Assembly: GCF_029087225.1 (NCBI RefSeq)
Contig: NZ_JARFJD010000004.1
Coordinates: 1-64,000 of the forward strand
Reading direction: 5' to 3'
DNA length: 64,000 nucleotides
Origin: Limnobacter olei
GTDB taxonomy: Bacteria; Pseudomonadota; Gammaproteobacteria; Burkholderiales; Burkholderiaceae_B
Positions 26,836-34,713 of this stretch are shown here, in pieces. The position numbers were made by a program, and so were the translations under genes. Under the pieces are notes generated by a model. The model saw only the letters and a list, made by a program, of their open reading frames with translations, was not told where the DNA came from and made no database searches. The first letter of the stretch is position 1. Each line of letters starts with the position of its first letter.

Positions 26836-27983
26836 AAATTTTATTATTCGCGAACACTGATTGGTATCTCTTCAATTTCCGCAGGTCGCTGGCAACATCA
26901 CTACGGGAAGAAGGGCATGAGCTTTTGCTGGTCTCCCCGGCCGGTACATACGGAAAAAAACTGTGTGAGCTGGGGTTTCGGTGAATAGCTGCGCCCATGG
27001 AAAGAAGCAGTCTTAATCTGTGGCAGGAATTTAAGTTGTTGATCTGGTTACACCGCTTGATGAAACATGAAAACATTGACCTGGTGCATAGCTTCACCAT
27101 CAAGTGTGTTGTATACGGTTCTATTGCTGCTCGCCTTTCCGGGGTGGAAGCGCGAGTTAGTGCTGTGGCTGGCATGGGGTATGTGTTTACAAGCCAAAAC
27201 CTGAAGGCGAAGCTGCTTCGCCCATTGGTTCGATTGTTACTTCGTGTGGCGTTAGGCGGGAAAAATTCCCTGCTGATACTGCAAAATCCAGATGACGTTG
27301 GTTTGTTTCGTCAAGCCCGTCTTGTTGATTCAAATCAGGTGAGGCTTATACCCGGTTCGGGCGTAGACTGCAATCGTTTCATTCCGCAACCGTGCATATC
27401 AGCCAGTATGGCAGACGAACCCGTTCAATTGCGCGTGTTGTTTCCCGCACGATTATTGTGGGACAAAGGCTTGGCCGAATTCATTCAAGCCACACAACTC
27501 CTTCTGCAAGAGGGGCGAAGAATCGAGTTTTTATTGGCCGGGAATCCAGACCCCGGCAACCCGGCTTCTGCCAGTGAAGATGAGGTGCAGCAGTGGGTGA
27601 ACAAAGGCTGGATTCGCTGGCTTGGGCATGTCGATGACATGCCCCGATTGTTCAACGCTGTTGATGTAGTGGTGTTACCCAGCTACCGGGAGGGCTTGCC
27701 CAAGGGCTTGATTGAAGCAGCAGCCTCAGCTAAAGCCCTTGTGACCACTAATGCACCGGGCTGCCGCAATGTTGTAGACCACGAAATCAACGGTTTGTTG
27801 ATACCCCCAAAAGACCACATGGCTTTGGCATTTGCAATTGCACGCCTGGATGATGACCCAGTGCTACGCACCACGCTGGGCAATGCAGCCAGAGTTAAAG
27901 CTTTGCAATGTTTCGATGAACGTTTGGTGATTCAAAATACCCTGAATGTTTACCGGGAATTGCTACCCCAACCAATTATTTGA
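26832..27983 (+). pseudogene. Glycosyltransferase GT4 gene interrupted by in-frame TGA
   Basis: A start ATG at 26832 overlaps the EpsG stop (ATGA) and reads MKILLFANTDWYLFNFRRSL, a normal GT4 N-terminus, for 50 codons to TGA at 26982-26984. The same frame then continues without a break to 27983, with an ATG at 26997 and good GT-B sequence (FSRQARLVDSN-type linker, SYREGLPKGLIEAAASAKALVTTNAPGCRNV). A TGG to TGA change at codon 51 explains this simply. If expressed from 26997, the 328-residue product would lack the first Rossmann strand and probably be inactive. Sequencing error or readthrough are alternatives. Confidence 0.8.
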
Positions 27984-27991
27984 GAGTGAGA

Positions 27992-28867
27992 ATGACCACC
28001 GATCGCAAAGGTATTGTCTTGGCTGGTGGATCCGGCACGCGGCTCTACCCAATTACCCAGGCCATCAGCAAACAATTGATGCCGGTATATGACAAACCCA
28101 TGGTGTACTACCCGCTCAGTACGCTCATGTTAAGTGGCATTCGCAACGTGTTGCTTATTAGTACCCCCCAAGACACTCCCCGCTTCGCTGAATTGCTGGG
28201 CGACGGCGCGCGCTGGGGCATGAACATTGAATATGCCGTGCAACCAAGTCCCGACGGCTTGGCTCAAGCATTTATTCTTGGAAAAAACTTTGTTGGCAAA
28301 AACCCAAGTGCCTTGGTACTGGGCGATAACATTTTTCATGGTCACGATTTGGTAAGGCAGCTGCACACAGCCGGAAATAGAACCGACGGAGCAAGCGTAT
28401 TTGCCTATCATGTACAAGACCCGGAGCGGTATGGTGTTGTGGAATTTGATGAACACCAACGTGCAATTAGCATTGAAGAAAAACCGAAACATCCAAAGAG
28501 TAACTATGCCGTAACCGGATTGTATTTTTATGATCAACAGGTCTGTGATATCGCGGCTGACATCAAACCGTCTGCTCGCGGCGAACTGGAAATCACCGAC
28601 ATCAACAAACGATATCTTGAATTGGGACAACTCCACGTTGAAATTATGGGTAGGGGTTATGCCTGGTTAGACACAGGCACGCATGACAGCTTGCTGGAAG
28701 CCGCGAGCTTTATTGCAACGCTACAAAAGCGACAGGGTTTGCAAGTGGCCTGCCCTGAGGAAATTGCCTTTCGCCAAGGATGGATCTCTGCTGATGAACT
28801 GCAATCGCTTGCCAACTCATTAAAGAAAAACGCTTACGGGCAATACCTGCTCAATTTGTTGAAATGA
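27992..28867 (+). CDS. rfbA: Glucose-1-phosphate thymidylyltransferase (RmlA), copy 2
   Basis: The 291-residue product has the loop [30 protein letters not shown] and the standard GLDNIF-like segment [11 protein letters not shown]. It is much closer to copy 3 (46517) than to copy 1 (6390), so copies 2 and 3 share recent ancestry. The ATG at 27992 is preferred to an in-frame TTG at 27980. It feeds dTDP-glucose to the rhamnose pathway and is followed at once by rmlC copy 2. Confidence 0.94.
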   Translation: MTTDRKGIVLAGGSGTRLYPITQAISKQLMPVYDKPMVYYPLSTLMLSGIRNVLLISTPQDTPRFAELLGDGARWGMNIEYAVQPSPDGLAQAFILGKNFVGKNPSALVLGDNIFHGHDLVRQLHTAGNRTDGASVFAYHVQDPERYGVVEFDEHQRAISIEEKPKHPKSNYAVTGLYFYDQQVCDIAADIKPSARGELEITDINKRYLELGQLHVEIMGRGYAWLDTGTHDSLLEAASFIATLQKRQGLQVACPEEIAFRQGWISADELQSLANSLKKNAYGQYLLNLLK

Positions 28868-28872
28868 GATAA

Positions 28873-29427
28873 ATGATGCCATACACCATATTTAAAACCG
28901 ACTTGCCCGAAGTGCTGATTTTGGAACCCAAAGTATTTGGCGACGAGAGGGGGTTTTTCTTTGAAAGTTTTAACCATAGGGACTTTGAAAAACAGGCTGG
29001 TATTAGTACCCATTTCGTACAAGACAACCACAGCAAATCATCCCACGGGGTATTACGGGGGCTGCACTATCAAATCAAGCACCCGCAAGGAAAATTGGTG
29101 CGTGTTTCTCAAGGAGCTGTTTTTGATGTGGCGGTTGATCTACGTCGATCTTCGCCCAACTTTGGAAAATGGGTGGGCTACGAACTGTCTGCAGAGAATA
29201 AACGCCAAATGTGGATTCCGGCCGGTTTTGCACATGGATTTTTGGTCACTAGCGAAAGCGCCGAATTTCTATACAAAACCACCGACTATTGGTACCCGGA
29301 ACACGAGCGCAGCCTGCGCTGGAATGACCCCACCCTTAAAATTGAATGGCCGCTGAGTGCCACCCCTGTGCTCGCGTCGAAAGACGCAAATGCCGAGGCG
29401 CTGAGCAACGTTGAAGTATTTCTATGA
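28873..29427 (+). CDS. rfbC: dTDP-4-dehydrorhamnose 3,5-epimerase (RmlC), copy 2
   Basis: The 184-residue protein contains RGLHYQ (catalytic His), QGKLVRV, FAHGFLV and YKTTDYWYPEHER (catalytic Tyr), a complete RmlC signature. It starts with two consecutive ATG codons, 5 bases after rmlA copy 2. It is the last gene of the plus-strand EPS operon and converges on the export operon with a 9-base gap. Confidence 0.94.
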   Translation: MMPYTIFKTDLPEVLILEPKVFGDERGFFFESFNHRDFEKQAGISTHFVQDNHSKSSHGVLRGLHYQIKHPQGKLVRVSQGAVFDVAVDLRRSSPNFGKWVGYELSAENKRQMWIPAGFAHGFLVTSESAEFLYKTTDYWYPEHERSLRWNDPTLKIEWPLSATPVLASKDANAEALSNVEVFL

Positions 29428-29436
29428 TTTGAAAAA

Positions 29437-32271
29437 TCAAGGCGCATAGTTCAAAGTTTTAAGATTTCTTACCTCCGTCTGCCCATACAAACTGAACCCT
29501 CTATTCAACTTCGCCCCACCATCCCTGGTAAGGGGGCGCCACAAGAAATTCGCGTCGCCAGGAATACTCTTGGTGAAGAAGGCACTGAAAGGCACGGTCA
29601 TGTAAATGCCTTTGTCAAAGCTGCCTTCACCGAAATCTTCTGCACTTACATTGGTGCGGGTTGCAAATGCACCCATGCGCACACCGTTGTTGAATTCTCT
29701 TGAAAAATCTACCGTAATTCCCTTATCCCCCGCCAAATACTGCCCCACGCTGATTGTGGCCAGTATGTCTTCAACACCCGTGTCTACATACGCAGTAATG
29801 TGGCCGGTGTTTACTTCATAATTTTGTAAATCAAAGTCTTGCTCAAAGGCGCGTTGGCGCACTTTGTTGATATCTACACCCACGGCATACCAACCATTGT
29901 GCGGGCGGTACAAATACTCGCCCCCCGCGCCTGCAAACATTTGTTCAAGCAAGCCGCCGTACAGGCCGTAGTAATGCCCATCTGCGAACTTGCCCATGTG
30001 CTTTAAAGCAAAGTTGGGAATGGTGAAGTCGGATGTAACCGCATATTCCCGCAAGTTGGTGCGCACCTGTGGCAAGCGGCTGTCACCACGCTGGTTAAAC
30101 TTCTCGAAGTTGTCGATTAAGCGGTAGGCCAGCCGCCCTTCCAGCCAGGTGTTATCGGTGAAGTTAATGCGGGTGTCGTTGGCCAATACAAATTGGTACA
30201 AAAATCCGTCTGCCCCGCCCAGCACTTGCCGGAAGCCCAATGCAAATTTGTTGGTGAATTTCTCCGTGGGTTCTTCATGTACTGTGCGGTAAGGAAAGTT
30301 GTAACCCTCAATGGCTTCTTGTTCAGCTTTTTCATTGTTGTCCAGCAGCCCATACTCGGTGCGGCGTACCACAAACTTGTCGCGGTCTATTACATGCTGG
30401 CCAACATCGGCCCCGTTGTTCTCGTAATTCATGGTGAACCATTTTACGTTTTCGGGCAGGTCTTGGTGTAGCACTTCGGCGGCGCGGTCTAGGGTTTCGC
30501 TGTAATAGGCAGCGTCGCCATTGCGCACATTCAGCTTTACTTCGCTTCCGCGTTGTTCAACCTTGTTTACATGCCAATCGGTTTGCTGTTGCAGGCGTTG
30601 CAGGGTTTGCTTCCAGTCTACTTGCTGTGGCCTTGGGCCTGTAGTTACGGGCAAGGGCTTGGGGTCGCTTACCTTGGGGGTATTAAAGGTGCTGAAATTT
30701 TCGAACAGGCTAATGCCCACGCTTAGGGTGTTGCCCCTTTCTACCCCCAAGTGAAAATTCACTGAAGGCGAAACCCGGTACACCATGCCGTAGTTAATGC
30801 GGCTGCTTTGTTCTTGCGGGTTGGCAAGTGGTTCGCTTTGATAGTTATTGCCATCGTATTCAAGCTTAAGTACCAATTTGTCCCATGGCGTGTGCCACTG
30901 CACACCACCGAACAGCGAGGTACGGCCACGAAAGTAGGTTTCAGCAGCCAACTCGCCGCCCTGCCCTACATTACCCGCTGGCCTGTTGTCGAATTTATCG
31001 GATATAAACCCCAGAGGATTGCCGTAATCGCCGGCCGCGCCCAAGTACCCCCAGGCCAGGCCCAGTGAAGTATCAAAATTACCGAAGCGTTTGCTGGCAA
31101 CCAGGTATTCACTGGCAAACAAGGCTGTGCCGCCTACGTCATTAAGACCCACTGAAATTTCAGGCACGTAGGCACTCTCCTTCCACAGGCGTAATTTGGC
31201 ATCAATGTTCTTATCCAGAAATTTTTGATCGCCACTGAATTCAGCAGAGCCGAACAAGCGGTTTGTAATTTTGGTGTACCTGAAACCGCCTTCTAGCCAG
31301 TCGAAGGGCTGCAGCATAATGCTGTAGCGGCTATAGGGTTCAACACGGCTGGCGGTAAAACTGGCACTGCCTGCCGGGCGCATGCGCGCAGTAGGCGTTT
31401 GCATAAGGCCCACCCACCCCCATGTGCTGCTGCTTATTGGCAAGCTGCGCAAGGGGGTTGCGCTGGCCGCTTGCTGAAACACCGCACGGTTGGCTGGTAC
31501 CACCCATTTGCCCACCGAAAAGTTGCCTGGCAGCTGGGCAGCGCCTTGCGTGGCCAAAAAAGCAGCAAACTGATCAGCGGTGTTTGCAGTTACTGCACTG
31601 CCACGGCCCGGTGCCAGCAACCATGCACCTGGCATGGGCAACACCTGTGGCCCGGCATTCCAAACGCCCACACTTAAGCGGTGTACTGTGCCAGTGGGTT
31701 GTACAAGCCAGGCAGCGTCTACTTGGCTGGCATTACAGGCCTGCAAATAGGCTGGAGCCTCTACCCCGGCGTGGTAAGGCACCTGGCAGTAGCCAAAATC
31801 GCCCAGCACAAGCAGGTTGTTGGGCTGCCCGGCCAGCACCACTTCGTCGCCCGGAGCAAGGCGGGGGTCTAATTCAGGGCGCAAGGAAAGGTATTCAGCA
31901 TCGGCCGTACCGGGCAATACCAGCCGGCCCGTGGCTGGCAATTGTTGCACCAATTCGGAATAACTGTTGTTGTGCCCACCCAACTGCACAAACAAACGGG
32001 TAAGCAATTGCGTGCGCTGCAAATTGTGTTGGGCCAGCGCGCTGGCCTGCCTTAACTGCAAACCGGGAAGGTAGTGCGTTTCGCTGTTGACCACGCTGGG
32101 CAGCAGCCCGTTGCGCAGCAAGTAAGCTGACAACCTTTCGCCGGCCTGTACCTCGCTGGCGGCCACTGGGGGTGTTTGCACGGCTTGTGCAACTGCAGTA
32201 GCAGGCGCCAAGGTAGTACAAAGGCACAACACAGCCAAAGCCAAAGGTTTTTTAGAATGGGGGATACGCAA
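29437..32271 (-). CDS. Fused GfcC/YjbG-YjbH outer-membrane polysaccharide protein
   Basis: The 944-residue exported protein has a signal peptide (about 1-29). The first roughly 270 residues look like the YjbG/GfcC domain (VGVWNAGPQVLPMPGAWLLAPG). A YjbH/GfcD-like beta-barrel part follows (FDWLEGGFRYTKITNRLFG, LGLAWGYLGAAGDYGNPLG, GGLLEQMFAGAGGEYLYRP). The length equals the sum of E. coli YjbG (about 245) and YjbH (about 698). Translation appears to start at TTG 32271; no better ATG is in frame. It is the last gene of the minus-strand export operon and probably assists outer-membrane secretion of the exopolysaccharide. Confidence 0.82.
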   Translation of the reverse strand: MRIPHSKKPLALAVLCLCTTLAPATAVAQAVQTPPVAASEVQAGERLSAYLLRNGLLPSVVNSETHYLPGLQLRQASALAQHNLQRTQLLTRLFVQLGGHNNSYSELVQQLPATGRLVLPGTADAEYLSLRPELDPRLAPGDEVVLAGQPNNLLVLGDFGYCQVPYHAGVEAPAYLQACNASQVDAAWLVQPTGTVHRLSVGVWNAGPQVLPMPGAWLLAPGRGSAVTANTADQFAAFLATQGAAQLPGNFSVGKWVVPANRAVFQQAASATPLRSLPISSSTWGWVGLMQTPTARMRPAGSASFTASRVEPYSRYSIMLQPFDWLEGGFRYTKITNRLFGSAEFSGDQKFLDKNIDAKLRLWKESAYVPEISVGLNDVGGTALFASEYLVASKRFGNFDTSLGLAWGYLGAAGDYGNPLGFISDKFDNRPAGNVGQGGELAAETYFRGRTSLFGGVQWHTPWDKLVLKLEYDGNNYQSEPLANPQEQSSRINYGMVYRVSPSVNFHLGVERGNTLSVGISLFENFSTFNTPKVSDPKPLPVTTGPRPQQVDWKQTLQRLQQQTDWHVNKVEQRGSEVKLNVRNGDAAYYSETLDRAAEVLHQDLPENVKWFTMNYENNGADVGQHVIDRDKFVVRRTEYGLLDNNEKAEQEAIEGYNFPYRTVHEEPTEKFTNKFALGFRQVLGGADGFLYQFVLANDTRINFTDNTWLEGRLAYRLIDNFEKFNQRGDSRLPQVRTNLREYAVTSDFTIPNFALKHMGKFADGHYYGLYGGLLEQMFAGAGGEYLYRPHNGWYAVGVDINKVRQRAFEQDFDLQNYEVNTGHITAYVDTGVEDILATISVGQYLAGDKGITVDFSREFNNGVRMGAFATRTNVSAEDFGEGSFDKGIYMTVPFSAFFTKSIPGDANFLWRPLTRDGGAKLNRGFSLYGQTEVRNLKTLNYAP

Positions 32272-32279
32272 AATGAAAC

Positions 32280-32969
32280 CTATAGGTTTTGCGCGGCGGT
32301 GCGCCGCAAATATTCAATACACTGCCCTTCTTGCTGGCAGTACAAGCCATACACAAGGCCGCCAGTGTTGGGGTGCGTACCCACAACATGCAAACTGTTG
32401 TTAAGCGCTTGTAAACGCGGGGATGCAGTTGAATTGCTGTGTTGGGCAGCAAGTTGCCCACGCCATGCCTGCAATACAAGGCCATTCACTTGCCGTGCGC
32501 GGGCCAGCAAAGCGGTGTTTTTCAACGGTATGGAGTCGAGCGCCATGGGTAGCAAATTCAGCTGCACTTGGTGCATGCCTAGCCCGGAGTGGTTTAGCAC
32601 CATGCCTTGCACTTGCCCCTTGGGGTTAAATTGCAGGGTGGCTGATTCAAACACATTTGGCACACCTTGGCTGCCCACCACAAAGCCTGCGCGAGTGCGC
32701 AACAATTCCCGGCTGGCACTTACCCAAGTTTCAACCAGGCCACCCCCTTGCGCGGGTGTGTGCTCGCTGGCCAAAACCATAAGCGCACTGCTGTTGGGCG
32801 CTTGAACTTCAAGGTAAATGTATTGGGGGCTTAATGGTGTGCTGGCGTAGCTGGGTGGGGTTTTACCGGCGTAATAGGCCTGCGCGGCACTTACCACAGC
32901 ACCGCCCAGGTTTGAACATGCCTGCAAAAAAGGCGCTGCAATAATTAAAAGCAGCATTCGAAAAATCAT
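32280..32969 (-). CDS. YjbF/GfcB-family lipoprotein
   Basis: From the ATG at 32969, which has an AAGGAAC ribosome-binding site, the product is 229 residues. It has a hydrophobic leader and the lipobox FLQAC (Cys18). The mature domain has YIYLEVQAPNS and VVGSQGVPNVFESATLQFNPKGQV, as in the YjbF/GfcB group of EPS and group 4 capsule loci. It is followed by the YjbG-YjbH fusion with 8 bases between stop and start. The protein is anchored in the outer membrane or at the periplasmic face. Confidence 0.8.
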   Translation of the reverse strand: MIFRMLLLIIAAPFLQACSNLGGAVVSAAQAYYAGKTPPSYASTPLSPQYIYLEVQAPNSSALMVLASEHTPAQGGGLVETWVSASRELLRTRAGFVVGSQGVPNVFESATLQFNPKGQVQGMVLNHSGLGMHQVQLNLLPMALDSIPLKNTALLARARQVNGLVLQAWRGQLAAQHSNSTASPRLQALNNSLHVVGTHPNTGGLVYGLYCQQEGQCIEYLRRTAAQNL

Positions 32970-32984
32970 GATGTTCCTTGGCAG

Positions 32985-33013
32985 AAAAAAGGGCCCAAGA
33001 AGGGCCCTTTTTT
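32985..33013. terminator. Strong bidirectional terminator-like hairpin inside the yjb operon
   Basis: aaaaaagggccc (32985-32996) and gggccctttttt (33002-33013) form a perfect 12-base inverted repeat with a 5-base loop, A-tract on one side and T-tract on the other. It lies between the yjbE-like gene and the yjbF-like gene, so it probably makes the short yjbE message abundant and lowers expression of the two larger genes. Read-through could be increased by antitermination. Confidence 0.75.
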
Positions 33014-33032
33014 GTAATGCAAAATCGACCAC

Positions 33033-33338
33033 TTAGTTGGTCGATGTTGCAGTGGCAGTGGCGGTGGCTGTGTTGTCGTCGTTGCTTACAGCAACGGCAG
33101 CCGCAACACCCACTGCGATACCAGCAATAGCCGCTGCGCTTAAACCGCCCACTGCGGCACCGCCAGCCACGCCGGCACCTACACCTGCACCACCCGCCGC
33201 GCCGGCGCCAGCGCCAGCAGCGCCACCGGAAGCTGTGCCACCTGCGGCACCACCACTTGCCTCAACGCCCGTGGGCGATTGTGCAATGGCCACACCACTA
33301 AAAGCCAACATGGAAACCATGGCCAAAAATTTCTTCAT
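33033..33338 (-). CDS. YjbE-like Gly/Ala-rich exported protein
   Basis: The 101-residue product has a signal peptide (MKKFLAMVSMLAFSGVAIAQ) and a low-complexity mature chain of Gly/Ala runs ending with alternating Thr-Ala repeats. Length and composition match the YjbE family, the first gene of yjbEFGH loci. Its function is unknown even in E. coli. It is followed by a strong hairpin terminator at 32985-33013, so it may be expressed more than its neighbours. Confidence 0.72.
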   Translation of the reverse strand: MKKFLAMVSMLAFSGVAIAQSPTGVEASGGAAGGTASGGAAGAGAGAAGGAGVGAGVAGGAAVGGLSAAAIAGIAVGVAAAVAVSNDDNTATATATATSTN

Positions 33339-33433
33339 AACAATTCTCCCTAATTAGGATTTATAAACGCGCGCTTCAAGAAATTACAATACTTTGTGTT
33401 AAAGCGCTACCTTTAACCACTCTGTTTCGTGCC

Positions 33434-33467
33434 AAAAACAACCCCCTCACCCTGTTTTGGTGGGGGT
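33434..33467 (-). terminator. Terminator after wzz
   Basis: On the minus strand acccccacc (33459-33467) pairs with ggtgagggggt (33441-33451, one bulged base), and tgttttt follows. It stands about 20 bases after the wzz stop codon and separates the wecA-wza-wzz genes from yjbE. Confidence 0.6.
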
Positions 33468-33484
33468 GGGCACAGCAAACCCGC

Positions 33485-34696
33485 TTATTTTTTGAAACCC
33501 CAAGCCCTTTTCAAGGCCTGCAACTTGCCTTGGGTTTCAGGGTTGCTGCCTGAATTGCGCAAGGCCCCACGAAGTAAGGCTATAAGCACTGCCATAAAGC
33601 CAGCTGCCAATACACTTGCAAGCACAATAAGCGCCCGTTTGGGTTTGCTTTTGCGCTCGGGCGGTATGGCTTCGTCTAGCTGCTGAACATCGCCCCCGTC
33701 TTTCGCTTCATCGATTTTTGCAAGTTCGTATTGCTTGGCCATAATTTCAAAAATGGCCTCTTGGTACTTCACTTCACGAAAAGCGCGCACATACTCCAAC
33801 CCCTGTTCGGGTAAATTGCCGGCGGAAACAAGGCCAAGGTCGCCACCACTGCCGCCTTTGTCCAGCTTTTTAAGTTCATTGCGCAGACCACCCAATTCAG
33901 CCAACACGCGGCGGTAGTCTGAATTCTCGGCAGTGGCAAAAGTGCGCATGGCGCTTAGTTGCACTTCCCGTTGGGCAATTTCGGCGCGCAAGCGAGCTAC
34001 TGCACCAATGGTGGCCTCAGCCTGGCTTTTTAATTCCACAAGGCCGGTGCGCTCCTGCGTCTCCTTCAAGGCCACTTCAGCATTGCCAAGATCTTCTTTG
34101 GCTTTGGCAAATTGTTCTTCAAAAAACACCCGGCGCTGTTGGGCTTCAGTAACTGCCACACGGGTCATTAAACCCTTAAGCACCTCGTAGTAAGCGTTGG
34201 CCATATTGGCTGCAAAAGCCGGGTCTTCATCATCCACCTCAATTGTGATCAATCCCGATTTTTTGTCACTGCTTACTCTAACCACAGCATCCAGTTTCGT
34301 GTAAACGTCTTGCCGCATTTCGGCTTCATAACGCTCAGTTAGTTGAAAGCGGTCAATAATTTCGTCTTTCGCGCTGCGGCTTTTGAGCATACTCACAACC
34401 GTATCCGCAGTGGTACCTCCCGCACTGATCCCGGCCAAGCCTGCCAGGCCACCCAACTGGGCAAGTGCGGCGGCTGCGCCACCGCCGCCTCCACTTTGGG
34501 GCGGAAGCAAGGTAGTTTTAGCGGTGAATATGGGGGTAAGCAGCAGGCTGACCACAATGGCCACAATGCCCGCCACAAAAGGCAAACCGAAAATCAGCTT
34601 TTTTTCTTCGCCCAGGGTGGTAGCCAGGTCGAGCAGGCTGATTTCATCTTCATCGTCACACACTGGCGCACCAGCGGGGTTTAAATCTTGATTCAT
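33485..34696 (-). CDS. wzz: Wzz/Wzc-N-type chain-length determinant protein
   Basis: The 403-residue inner-membrane protein has a first membrane segment near 38-58 followed by the Pro-rich LLPPQSGGGGG. A periplasmic coiled-coil part spans about 160-350. A second membrane segment lies near 365-387, followed by a short basic tail. There is no C-terminal tyrosine-kinase domain, so it is a Wzz-type polysaccharide co-polymerase without BY-kinase. It sits downstream of the Wza-like porin gene and likely sets chain length and links polymerisation with export. Confidence 0.88.
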   Translation of the reverse strand: MNQDLNPAGAPVCDDEDEISLLDLATTLGEEKKLIFGLPFVAGIVAIVVSLLLTPIFTAKTTLLPPQSGGGGGAAAALAQLGGLAGLAGISAGGTTADTVVSMLKSRSAKDEIIDRFQLTERYEAEMRQDVYTKLDAVVRVSSDKKSGLITIEVDDEDPAFAANMANAYYEVLKGLMTRVAVTEAQQRRVFFEEQFAKAKEDLGNAEVALKETQERTGLVELKSQAEATIGAVARLRAEIAQREVQLSAMRTFATAENSDYRRVLAELGGLRNELKKLDKGGSGGDLGLVSAGNLPEQGLEYVRAFREVKYQEAIFEIMAKQYELAKIDEAKDGGDVQQLDEAIPPERKSKPKRALIVLASVLAAGFMAVLIALLRGALRNSGSNPETQGKLQALKRAWGFKK

Positions 34697-34713
34697 GCTG
34701 TAAATGGTCCGGT

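Noticed and set aside
31422-32003. 193-codon plus-strand frame inside the YjbG-YjbH gene
   Set aside because: It is a shadow of the minus-strand gene with a composition typical of antisense translation.
33910-33921. Second ops-consensus match, ggcggtagtctg, on the plus strand
   Set aside because: It lies inside the wzz coding sequence and is antisense to transcription of that gene, with no plus-strand operon following, so it is probably a chance match.
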